Position numbers and translations under genes: made by a program. A stretch of DNA of 5,945 nucleotides from Methanoregulaceae archaeon (GTDB lineage: Archaea > Halobacteriota > Methanomicrobia > Methanomicrobiales > Methanospirillaceae): positions 1 to 5,945 of the forward strand of contig JALOPT010000106.1 in the NCBI GenBank assembly GCA_025453715.1, given 5' to 3'. Position 1 is the first letter of the stretch. Every line of letters starts with the position of its first letter. Shown here in pieces: positions 1 to 5,903 of the stretch. The notes beneath the pieces are model-generated. The model was not told the origin of the DNA. It did not search any database and worked only from the letters and a program-made list of their open reading frames with translations.

Positions 1-540
1 ATGAAACAAATCGGGGTCCTAGTGGCGGTTCTCCTCGTTATCATACTGTTCACCGGATGCACCTCCAATGTACCTGCCACACCAGCACCACAGCCACGGG
101 CAACCGGACCTGAAATAACGACAGTAGCGGAGATTGCCCTGCCCTCAACCATAGCTCCACAGGAGGCACTTACTATCCCCGATAATGTGACCCGGGTTAA
201 TACAATGGATCATGATGTTTTTTTCCTTGACCCCGTGAAGAATTACCACGTGGGGGACAACATTACCGTTCATGGGACAACCATTCTCTCTGCAGGCAAC
301 CCTCTCCTGGTCGAAGTGGTCTCATCCTCGTTTGGTCCTTTACCAAAGGGCAGCCGCCAGGCATTCACCGGGGTATCAGGAATTGCAACCGTGAAAGAAG
401 GGACACCTGGCGGGCCGAATACATGGACATTTTCTTTTCCAACTGACGGGTTTACCGAAGATACCTATATTGTCACCGTATCAGGTATTACCATCGATGT
501 CCGGGACAGCACCACCTTCCTCCTGGAGCCACGTATGTAA
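1..540 (+). CDS. Predicted secreted lipoprotein with C-terminal beta-rich domain
   Basis: This 179-residue protein starts with a classic lipoprotein signal peptide: Lys2, a hydrophobic core at about residues 4-17, then F-T-G-C with Cys20 as the likely lipidated residue. A Pro/Thr/Ala-rich linker follows (about 24-60), then a compact domain at about 80-177 containing VGDNITVHGTT, LLVEVVSSSF and DTYIVTVSGI. I recall similar segments from surface and secreted proteins of Methanomicrobiales, but have not compared them. Two N-glycosylation sequons (N62-V-T, N87-I-T) fit an extracytoplasmic location. The ATG is the first base of the window, so its ribosome site cannot be seen, but the signal peptide directly behind it supports this start. 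The ABC exporter begins 123 bp downstream on the same strand; a functional link is possible but unproven. The function is unknown. The lipoprotein call is fairly secure. Confidence 0.75.
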   Translation: MKQIGVLVAVLLVIILFTGCTSNVPATPAPQPRATGPEITTVAEIALPSTIAPQEALTIPDNVTRVNTMDHDVFFLDPVKNYHVGDNITVHGTTILSAGNPLLVEVVSSSFGPLPKGSRQAFTGVSGIATVKEGTPGGPNTWTFSFPTDGFTEDTYIVTVSGITIDVRDSTTFLLEPRM

Positions 541-555
541 ATGTTGCATCCAATC

Positions 556-573
556 GTCACAGGCCGGTGTGAC
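556..573. promoter_or_regulatory. Perfect 6+6 bp inverted repeat (candidate operator)
   Basis: The sequence reads GTCACA, six bases (GGCCGG), then TGTGAC, a perfect dyad 16 bp after the lipoprotein stop and about 90 bp before the ABC ATPase start. The right arm overlaps a second dyad, GTGA-N6-TCAC (569-582), so related half-sites occur three times in 27 bp. The spacing of 18 bp overall would suit a dimeric helix-turn-helix regulator. It has no following T-run, so a terminator role is less likely. No regulator is identified. Confidence 0.35.
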
Positions 574-632
574 AGGTCTCACCCAAGGGAGGCCCCCCCG
601 CTTAGCCTGTTTTCTCCCGCAAAGGAGATGTA

Positions 633-663
633 GGGAGGACACACTATCTAACCATTACATAGT
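633..663 (+). promoter_or_regulatory. Distant Shine-Dalgarno site with weak hairpin before ABC ATPase
   Basis: GGGAGG lies at 633-638, 25 nt from the ATG at 664, too far for normal pairing. Between them ACTAT (643-647) and ATAGT (659-663) form an inverted repeat ending exactly at the start codon. If it folds, the effective spacing falls to 4 nt. The stem is only 5 bp and AT-rich, so this is tentative. In-frame stops at 631-633 and 649-651 rule out a start further upstream. Initiation on a leaderless or short-leader transcript is the alternative. Confidence 0.3.
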
Positions 664-1572
664 ATGGATCCTGTGATTGAGGCCGTAGACCTGGTCAAGC
701 AGTTTGGTTCGTTTATGGCGGTGGATACCATCAGCTTCGCTGTCAGGCCTGGCGAGGTATTCGGGTTCCTCGGGCCAAACGGCGCAGGGAAGACCACCAC
801 GATGAAAATTATCCAGTGTGCCTCCCCGAGGACCTCAGGTTCCCTCCTTGTTTTCGGTATGGACCCGGGCACTCATAGCCGTGAGATCAAGGAACTGATC
901 GGGGTTGTCCCGCAGGAGACAAACCTTGACACCGAGTTCTCCACCTATGAAAATCTCCTGGTATACTCCCGCTATTTCGGAATACCAAAAGAGATCGCCT
1001 GCGAAAGAGCTGAACAACTCCTTGAATTTGTCCAGCTGACCGAAAAACGTGATGTTAATATCGAAAAACTCTCGGGCGGGATGAAGCGGCGACTTATCCT
1101 CGCGAGGGCCCTCGTGAACCAGCCTAAACTACTCATCCTCGATGAACCAACGATAGGGCTGGACCCTCAGGCGAGGCACCTGATATGGGAAAAACTGAAA
1201 CTCCTGCGGTCACAGGGGAATACTATTGTCCTTACGACACATTACCTCGAGGAGGCTGAGCGGCTCTGCGACCGTCTTGTGATTATGAATAATGGCACGA
1301 TTCTTGTTGAAGGATCTCCTGCAGAACTCGTCCGTGACCATGTAGGAAGCGGGATCGTTGAAGCTGAACATTCACCGGGTGTAGTAGCGTGCCTCAATGA
1401 TTTGGGTATTCACTATGACGTAGCGGGGGATATGGTACAGGTTGTTACTGACAACCCGCGGGCGGTTGCCCAGGAGCTCCTCTCGAAATGTGATGCGAAG
1501 AGGGTGCTGGCAAGGGCGGCAACTCTCGAAGACGTATTTCTCAAGCTTACCGGCAGGGGGCTTCGGGAATGA
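664..1572 (+). CDS. ABC exporter ATP-binding protein, NodI/DrrA-like
   Basis: This 302-residue protein is the cytoplasmic ATPase that would power the permease encoded next to it. All nucleotide-binding motifs are intact: Walker A GPNGAGKT (37-44), Q-loop Gln84, signature LSGGM (136-140), Walker B LLILDEP (156-162, with Asp160 and catalytic Glu161), D-loop GLD (165-167) and switch His193. A C-terminal extension of about 75 residues ends in TLEDVFLKLTGRGLRE, a tail typical of the NodI/DrrA branch of ABC-2 exporters. The stop overlaps the permease start (ATGA), so the two are surely co-transcribed and probably translationally coupled. The ATG at 664 gives the normal N-terminus for the family (MDPVIEAVDLVKQFG), although no ribosome site lies at the usual distance; GTG at 673 is a possible but less favoured alternative. 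The substrate cannot be read from the sequence, and lipo-oligosaccharide should not be assumed from the NodI resemblance. Confidence 0.93.
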   Translation: MDPVIEAVDLVKQFGSFMAVDTISFAVRPGEVFGFLGPNGAGKTTTMKIIQCASPRTSGSLLVFGMDPGTHSREIKELIGVVPQETNLDTEFSTYENLLVYSRYFGIPKEIACERAEQLLEFVQLTEKRDVNIEKLSGGMKRRLILARALVNQPKLLILDEPTIGLDPQARHLIWEKLKLLRSQGNTIVLTTHYLEEAERLCDRLVIMNNGTILVEGSPAELVRDHVGSGIVEAEHSPGVVACLNDLGIHYDVAGDMVQVVTDNPRAVAQELLSKCDAKRVLARAATLEDVFLKLTGRGLRE

Positions 1573-2357
1573 TCAGGGATTTATTCGCAATTCCCCACAT
1601 CACCGGGAACGCCTGGACAGTCTGGCGTCGCAACCTGGATGTGTTCCTGAAAACCTGGCGGGTCAACCTTGTACCGCCCTTTGTTGAGCCGTTCCTGTAC
1701 CTTATCGCACTTGGGTTCGGGCTTGGTGGATTTGTAGGATATATCGGTGACGTCCCCTACATTGACTTTATTGCCCCTGCAATTGTCGCCGTCTCCATAA
1801 TGAATTCGGCATTTTTTGAGTGCACCTATGGCTCCTATGTCAGGATGTATTACGGGAAAACTTTTGATGCAATCATCGCAACACCGGTTTCCATCGAAGA
1901 AGTGATTACAGGAGAGCTGCTCTGGGGTGCGACGCGGAGCATGATTTACACGGGCCTCATGCTCCCTGTCCTCGTCCTGTTCGGTGTGGTGGATTTACCC
2001 ACCTCTCTGCTCCTCATCCCCTTCGCATTCCTCGGGGGTCTCCTGTTTGCCTGCATTGCAATGTGCTTTACCGCGGTAACTCCGAGTATCGATGCCCTGA
2101 ATTACCCCTCGTTCCTGTTCATTACACCGATGTTGCTGTTTTCAGGGACCTTCTTCCCGTTAACAGTCCTCCCGCCAGCCCTGCAGGTATTCGCGTACGC
2201 GGTCCTCCCGCTCACCCACGTGGTTAGTATCTGCCGGGGAATCACGCTTACCCTGTTTACTCCCTTCATGCTTGTCAGCCTGGTATGGATTGCAATTGTT
2301 ACCACGGTCCTCTTCCTCCTGTCAGTCAGCCTCATGAAACGCAGGCTTGTCGTATAA
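1569..2357 (+). CDS. ABC-2 type exporter permease, NodJ-like
   Basis: This 262-residue integral membrane protein is the transmembrane partner of the ATPase just upstream. About six membrane segments can be seen, near residues 39-59, 65-85, 122-143, 146-170, 179-200 and 233-255, with the positively charged end MKRR at 256-259. The stretch VEPFLYLIALGFGLG, followed by MNSAFFECTYGSYVRM and FDAIIATPVSIEEVITGELLWGA (residues 99-121), is characteristic of the NodJ-like ABC-2 family; the last part is the cytoplasmic coupling region that contacts the ATPase. The length is normal for the family. The ATG at 1569 lies within the ATGA overlap and a G-rich stretch (CAGGGGG, ending at 1560) lies 8 nt upstream as a ribosome site. 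One ATPase and one permease gene imply a homodimer of each. The substrate is unknown. Confidence 0.92.
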   Translation: MIRDLFAIPHITGNAWTVWRRNLDVFLKTWRVNLVPPFVEPFLYLIALGFGLGGFVGYIGDVPYIDFIAPAIVAVSIMNSAFFECTYGSYVRMYYGKTFDAIIATPVSIEEVITGELLWGATRSMIYTGLMLPVLVLFGVVDLPTSLLLIPFAFLGGLLFACIAMCFTAVTPSIDALNYPSFLFITPMLLFSGTFFPLTVLPPALQVFAYAVLPLTHVVSICRGITLTLFTPFMLVSLVWIAIVTTVLFLLSVSLMKRRLVV

Positions 2358-2393
2358 TGTCTGAAGGGTTCGAGGCCTGACGGGATGCAGCGG

Positions 2394-2406
2394 GATCGAA
2401 ATAAAT
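2394..2406 (+). promoter_or_regulatory. Candidate archaeal promoter (BRE/TATA-like)
   Basis: GATCGAAATAAAT contains a purine-rich BRE-like element (CGAAA) running into an AT-rich TATA-like stretch (AAATAAAT), about 40 bp after the permease stop. Transcription would start near 2425-2430, upstream of both the small ORF and the LysE-like gene. The match to the consensus TATA box is only fair. Confidence 0.3.
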
Positions 2407-2451
2407 GGAGATTCGGGTTTTGCCTTGATTTCGGGATTTAGGAGGTATTAA

Positions 2452-2541
2452 ATGGATCCAATTATCTCCCGGAAATCCGGGATGGCAGCCCGTTCAAGAG
2501 CCGGTCCCAATCACCCGGTAACGAGATATCCCATACCGTAA
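2452..2541 (+). CDS. Small ORF, 29 codons, possible leader peptide
   Basis: An ATG at 2452 is preceded by a strong Shine-Dalgarno site, GGAGGT (2441-2446), at the ideal 5-nt spacing, and opens a 29-codon frame ending in TAA at 2539-2541. The peptide begins MDPIISRKSGM and ends VTRYPIP. It is basic (four Arg, one Lys), not hydrophobic, and resembles no family I know. Its stop lies 33 nt before the GTG of the LysE-like gene, so it could be a leader peptide, a small independent protein, or a relic. The first five residues resemble the start of the ABC ATPase (MDPVI), and eight bases (ATGGATCC) are identical, but the likeness stops there. The ribosome site is the main evidence; coding is unproven. 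Confidence 0.33.
   Translation: MDPIISRKSGMAARSRAGPNHPVTRYPIP
2467..2482 (+). repeat. Short GC-rich hairpin inside the leader/small ORF
   Basis: TCCCGGA (2467-2473) and TCCGGGA (2476-2482) are perfect inverted repeats around two bases; as RNA this is a six-pair stem with an AAAT loop. It lies inside the small ORF, 93 nt before the LysE-like start. No T-run follows, so it is more likely an RNA control element or a protein-binding dyad than a terminator. Confidence 0.35.
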
Positions 2542-2574
2542 ATACCCGTGATAAAGAACCAGGGGAGCTGAACT

Positions 2575-3237
2575 GTGTATACTATCCAGGAGATGCTGCT
2601 TGTCGCATTTGCAATCGGTCTAACCGGGGCATTGACCCCCGGGCCTACCCTTATCGCGACCATACGCGCATCTGTTGAATACGGCTGGTATGCAGGACCA
2701 CTCATCACTGCGGGTCACTGCCTCGTTGAATTTATTGTTTTTATCCTGATCCTTGCCGGCCTTATCGCGGTCGCAGGCCAGTACTCATGGGTGATCGCCA
2801 CTTTCGGGGGTATCGCACTCGTTATTTTCGGGATCCTGACAATCATCGGGAGCCGCACCATTAGCCTTTCAGGATCGATGAGATGTAGTCCGGGTGAGGT
2901 CAACCCTGCCTGTGGACCTTCCGGAGGCCATGGAATCGGGCAGTTATTTTTTTCAGGGGTACTTACAAGTATCGCAAACCCGTATTTCTGGGTCTGGTGG
3001 TTGTCCATTGGAAGCGCGATGGTGGTGGCCGGGCTTGAAGGGGGCCTTGTTCTCGGTGCTGCCTTCCTTGTCGGGCACTGGGTTGCCGATATTACCTGGT
3101 ATACTATTATATCTGTCACCGTTCACCGGGGAAGGGCGGTGCTTTCGGACAGGTGGTACCACGTGATAATCGCGGTGTGCGGGGCATTCCTGGTCGTATT
3201 TGGCCTGTGGTTCTTTTCTGTTGCGATTTCCCGGTGA
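2575..3237 (+). CDS. LysE/RhtB-family amino-acid exporter
   Basis: This 220-residue membrane protein belongs to the LysE-type translocator family, which exports amino acids or related metabolites. About six membrane segments lie near residues 5-27, 40-65, 70-93, 123-150, 155-182 and 194-216. Family hallmarks are the N-terminal LTGALTPGPTLIATI (16-30), the following AGHCLVEF (46-53) and the central ANPYFWVWWLSIGS (134-147). A hydrophilic loop at about 94-120 separates the halves. The start is GTG at 2575, chosen because GGGGAG (2562-2567) ends 7 nt upstream and the resulting N-terminus matches the family. It probably has its own promoter in the 217-bp spacer. It faces the trp operon tail to tail. 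The substrate cannot be told from sequence. Confidence 0.88.
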   Translation: MYTIQEMLLVAFAIGLTGALTPGPTLIATIRASVEYGWYAGPLITAGHCLVEFIVFILILAGLIAVAGQYSWVIATFGGIALVIFGILTIIGSRTISLSGSMRCSPGEVNPACGPSGGHGIGQLFFSGVLTSIANPYFWVWWLSIGSAMVVAGLEGGLVLGAAFLVGHWVADITWYTIISVTVHRGRAVLSDRWYHVIIAVCGAFLVVFGLWFFSVAISR

Positions 3238-3262
3238 CAGGACAGAAAGAGGAGAATATTTT

Positions 3263-3269
3263 AAAAAAA
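3263..3269 (-). terminator. Oligo-T terminator of the trp operon
   Basis: On the - strand this is a run of seven T residues beginning 64 nt after the trpA stop, followed by an AT-rich stretch (AAAATATT). Oligo-T tracts of this kind end transcription in archaea, often without a hairpin. For the opposing LysE-like gene only TATTTT (3257-3262) is available, about 20 nt after its stop; it could serve as a weaker terminator. Confidence 0.5.
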
Positions 3270-3299
3270 CAGATTGGATAACAGGCTGCTTTGCATAAT

Positions 3300-3337
3300 G
3301 GTAAAACGGAACACTGATGAACGGAGGTGGTTTTACC
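3300..3337. repeat. 8-bp inverted repeat across the trpA stop codon
   Basis: GGTAAAAC (3300-3307) and GTTTTACC (3330-3337) are perfect inverted repeats separated by 22 nt. The right-hand arm contains the trpA stop (TAA on the - strand). In the trp transcript the arms could form a stem at the end of the message, upstream of the oligo-T tract. The large loop makes it modestly stable. Confidence 0.35.
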
Positions 3338-4148
3338 CCATCCCCGCCTCACCAGGTCTGTTCATGGCGTTCCGCATTGAAGAGGCATACTTTTTCAGGG
3401 CATCCACCATGCATTCCTGGTCATCCATGTTTTCTTCAATAATCGCAACGATTGCACTTCCGGCAATGGCTGCGTCCGCCCCGGCCCTGGCAATACCGGC
3501 TGCATGGTCAGGGGTTGCGATACCGAAACCAACAGCCAGGGGCATAGTGGTTTTTTCCCGCACAGAACGGACGAGTGCCGTCGCCCCGGGCGGCAGGGCA
3601 GTTAAGACCCCGGTAACTCCCATGTGGGAGACGAGGTAGAGAAATCCCTGCGCATTTTTTAAAATCCGTTCAAATCGTTCCGGAGAGGTCGTCTCACAGA
3701 CCATGAAGATCTGGTCAATTCCGGTCTCTTTTGCCACCTTCATGACAGGGCCGGACTCCTCAACAGGCATATCAGCAATCAGTATGCCATCTACACCGGC
3801 CCCCCCTGCATCACGGTAGAACCGGGGGATCCCGTAGTGATGGACAATATTGTAATAGGTCAGCAAAACAACCGGTACTGTTGAAAAAAGCCGTATCCGG
3901 CGGACCAAGGTAAAAACCATTTCCGGCGTCATACCTGCACCAAGGGCACGGCAATCCGCCCTCTGGATCGTTGGCCCATCGGCCACCGGATCTGAGAACG
4001 GAACCCCTAATTCGATAATATCTGCTCCGCCTTCAATCAAGGCCCTTGCTGCAGCAACGGATCGATCGAAATCCGGGTCACCTGCCACCGTAAATGCGAT
4101 GAACAACGGCCTGCCGGCAGACAGAAAGGTCTCTCCAATCCTGTTCAC
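3333..4148 (-). CDS. trpA: Tryptophan synthase alpha subunit
   Basis: TrpA cleaves indole-3-glycerol phosphate to indole and glyceraldehyde-3-phosphate and passes indole to TrpB through the tunnel of the cytoplasmic alpha-beta complex. The 271-residue length is normal for this TIM-barrel enzyme. The catalytic pair is present as Glu46 and Asp57 in the signature ELGVPFSDPVADGPTIQ (46-62), and GVDGILIADMPVEES (118-132), GVTG (177-180, with the loop-6 Thr179), GFGI (207-210) and the phosphate-binding GS (230-231) are in place. Loop 6 reads SHMGVTG where the enteric enzyme has SRAGVTG. The start is GTG at 4148, overlapping the trpB stop as GTGA; the ribosome site GGGGGA (4160-4155) is 6 nt away. 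Translation is therefore probably coupled to trpB. It is the last gene of the operon in this window. Confidence 0.97.
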   Translation of the reverse strand: MNRIGETFLSAGRPLFIAFTVAGDPDFDRSVAAARALIEGGADIIELGVPFSDPVADGPTIQRADCRALGAGMTPEMVFTLVRRIRLFSTVPVVLLTYYNIVHHYGIPRFYRDAGGAGVDGILIADMPVEESGPVMKVAKETGIDQIFMVCETTSPERFERILKNAQGFLYLVSHMGVTGVLTALPPGATALVRSVREKTTMPLAVGFGIATPDHAAGIARAGADAAIAGSAIVAIIEENMDDQECMVDALKKYASSMRNAMNRPGEAGMG

Positions 4149-5323
4149 GATACGTCCCCCTGCAGAGCTGCCACCGTGGTGACATCCTTATCTCCCCTGC
4201 CTGAAAGGTTAATGACGACGATATCATCCCTGCTGATTTCACCCTTCATCCTGAGCGCCGCAGCAACCGCATGGGCAGACTCCATTGCAGGAATTATTCC
4301 CTCCTTCCTTGAGAGATAACGGAATGCAGTAAGGGCCTCGTCATCATTCACCGCGATATATTGTACCCTCTTCAGGTCCTTGAGCATGCTGTGTTCCGGA
4401 CCAACCCCAGGGTAATCAAGGCCTGCAGAAATGCTGTGCGTCCCTGCGATTTGCCCGTTTTCATCCTGCAGAAGGTACGAGAATGCGCCGTGAAGCACAC
4501 CAGGCGTCCCCCCGCAAAGCGTGGCGCCATGTTCCCCAGTCAGGAGGCCGTGACCTCCGGCTTCCGCACCGGTCATTGTAACATGGTCCCTGATGAACGG
4601 GTGAAACAACCCGATGGCGTTCGACCCGCCACCGACACAGGCGATCAGGTGGTCAGGGAGCCTTCCTTCCACTTTCATGGACTGCTTTCTTACTTCCCGC
4701 CCTATAACGGTCTGGAAATCACGGACTATCAGGGGGAACGGATGAGGGCCGACAACTGATCCAATCAGGTAATGGGTATCACTGACGCTCCCAACCCATT
4801 CCCGGAGGGCTTCGTTCACCGCATCTTTCAGGGTCCTCGACCCGGTACGGACTGGGATTACCCTTGCCCCCATCAGTTCCATCCGGAATACGTTCAGCCT
4901 CTGCCGTGCAATGTCTTCCTCACCCATATACACTTCAACCGGCAGGTTCAGCATTGCCCCTGCAATGGCCGTCGCAACGCCGTGCTGGCCAGCCCCGGTC
5001 TCCGCAATCAGCCGCTTCTTTCCCATGTACCTGGCAAGCAATGCCTGACCAAGGGTATTATTCAGCTTGTGGGCACCGCCATGGAGAAGGTCTTCACGTT
5101 TCAGATAAATCTTTGCCCCGAGGTCTTTTGACATATTCTTACAGTATGTCAGGGGTGTCGGGCGCCCTGCATAATTTTTCAGATAGTGGCTTTGCTCCCG
5201 GACAAAATCCCTGTCCCGGGAAATCTTCAGGTAGGATGCCTCGAGTTCAATGAGGGCTGCCATCAATGCTTCCGGGACATACTGCCCCCCGAATTTGCCA
5301 AACCTGCCCGTTTTACCTGTCAT
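4145..5323 (-). CDS. trpB: Tryptophan synthase beta subunit
   Basis: TrpB is the pyridoxal-phosphate enzyme that joins indole and serine to make tryptophan. At 392 residues it is full length and of the TrpB1 type that pairs with TrpA. Key residues are intact: the cofactor lysine Lys86 in LLHGGAHKLNN (79-89), catalytic Glu108 in ETGAGQHGVA, the phosphate-binding GGGSNAIG (231-238), Asp303 in LDYPGVGPEH (302-311) and Ser374 in SGRGDKD. HGGAHK and the YMGEEDIARQ to TLKDAVNEALREW region recall the enteric enzyme. The ATG at 5323 gives the usual N-terminus (GRFGKFGGQYVPE) and has a modest ribosome site, GAGG (5333-5330), 6 nt upstream. It overlaps the end of trpF by 11 nt and the start of trpA by 4 nt. 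Confidence 0.98.
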   Translation of the reverse strand: MTGKTGRFGKFGGQYVPEALMAALIELEASYLKISRDRDFVREQSHYLKNYAGRPTPLTYCKNMSKDLGAKIYLKREDLLHGGAHKLNNTLGQALLARYMGKKRLIAETGAGQHGVATAIAGAMLNLPVEVYMGEEDIARQRLNVFRMELMGARVIPVRTGSRTLKDAVNEALREWVGSVSDTHYLIGSVVGPHPFPLIVRDFQTVIGREVRKQSMKVEGRLPDHLIACVGGGSNAIGLFHPFIRDHVTMTGAEAGGHGLLTGEHGATLCGGTPGVLHGAFSYLLQDENGQIAGTHSISAGLDYPGVGPEHSMLKDLKRVQYIAVNDDEALTAFRYLSRKEGIIPAMESAHAVAAALRMKGEISRDDIVVINLSGRGDKDVTTVAALQGDVS

Positions 5324-5903
5324 CCGGTGCCTCTTTTGCGTTTCGTATAAACCTGCTCACAAGACCCGGGTCTTTTATCCCGGGCCGGGTCTCAACCCCT
5401 GATGCCACATCAACGGCGTATGGCCTGACATCTGCTATTGCACCCTTTACATTTTCAGGAGAGAGCCCCCCGGCAAGAATTACGGGGACCTTTGATCGCA
5501 GGACCACATCGCGGGCATACGAGGGGTCATAGTGCAGGCCCATTCCATGGCTGTCATCAATAATGACCGCGTCACAATCTTCCGGGAGCGGCTCACCTCT
5601 TCCAATCACCCGGATCAGCCTGCTTTCCAGGTCTTTGGGAAATGAAAACGGGTGAGATATCTGGATTGCAGAGGGATGCAACTCCAGCATCCTTGCAATA
5701 TCATCCATGGATCGGGTATGGCTCACCGCCACGGTTGCGGTAAAAGGGCCGACTGCTTCAAAGATTTCCCTTGCACGTTCCATGCTCACCACCCGCTTTG
5801 ATACTCCGCCTGAAAACATTACCACCCCTATTGCGTCGGCGCCCGCGGCCTCTGCCTGGACCGCGTCCTCAACGGATGTAATACCGCATATTTTTACGCG
5901 AAT
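5313..5903 (-). CDS. trpF: Phosphoribosylanthranilate isomerase, probable ATT start
   Basis: TrpF carries out the Amadori rearrangement of phosphoribosyl-anthranilate that precedes the TrpC step. Read from the ATT at 5903, the protein has 196 residues, normal for this TIM barrel, and begins (M)RVKICGITSVEDA with catalytic Cys6. Asp116 in VIIDDSHGMG is the probable general acid; AGGLSPENV (144-152) and AVDVASGVE followed by PG-KD (163-178) are the C-terminal phosphate-binding motifs. No ATG, GTG or TTG lies in frame between the window edge and the catalytic cysteine. ATT at 5903 sits 6 nt after GGAGGG (5915-5910). GTG at 5825 is the first conventional start but would give a 170-residue protein without the first beta strand and Cys6. 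The gene overlaps trpC by 10 nt and trpB by 11 nt. Identity is certain; the start is an inference. Confidence 0.9.
   Translation of the reverse strand: MRVKICGITSVEDAVQAEAAGADAIGVVMFSGGVSKRVVSMERAREIFEAVGPFTATVAVSHTRSMDDIARMLELHPSAIQISHPFSFPKDLESRLIRVIGRGEPLPEDCDAVIIDDSHGMGLHYDPSYARDVVLRSKVPVILAGGLSPENVKGAIADVRPYAVDVASGVETRPGIKDPGLVSRFIRNAKEAPDDR

Larger units (their letters stand above)
2381..2483 (+). repeat. Four CGGGAT hexamers in the leader of the LysE-like gene
   Basis: CGGGAT occurs at 2381-2386, 2391-2396, 2432-2437 and 2478-2483 in the spacer between the ABC permease and the LysE-like gene. The first two are exactly 10 bp apart, one helical turn; the last forms part of a hairpin. 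Elsewhere on this strand I noticed only about two scattered copies. The cluster may be an operator array or may reflect local base composition. Confidence 0.3.

Noticed and set aside
470..676. A 68-codon frame bridging the lipoprotein and the ATPase
   Set aside because: It overlaps the coding end of the lipoprotein and the start of the ATPase in another frame, has no ribosome site, and its composition looks non-coding.
2364..2381. GGTTCGAGGCC resembling a tRNA T-loop
   Set aside because: The flanking bases do not form a five-pair T-stem, and the preceding sequence is the coding end of the ABC permease with no anticodon or acceptor arm in register.
2405..2428. A seven-codon frame starting ATGGAG
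   Set aside because: There is no ribosome site and the frame overlaps the presumed promoter; it is too short to support.
2715..3119. A 134-codon open frame on the - strand opposite the LysE-like gene
   Set aside because: It is rich in Pro, Arg and Thr, the pattern expected of the antisense of a hydrophobic membrane gene, and it matches no family I recognise.
4361..5253. Long open frames on the + strand opposite trpB (4361-4759, 4772-5131, 4864-5253)
   Set aside because: They lie wholly inside the well-conserved trpB gene on the other strand, have no recognisable domains, and are expected by-products of its codon use.
5313..5825. trpF beginning at GTG 5825 (170 codons)
   Set aside because: This start lacks a spaced ribosome site and removes the first beta strand and the catalytic Cys, while the upstream frame encodes exactly those parts.
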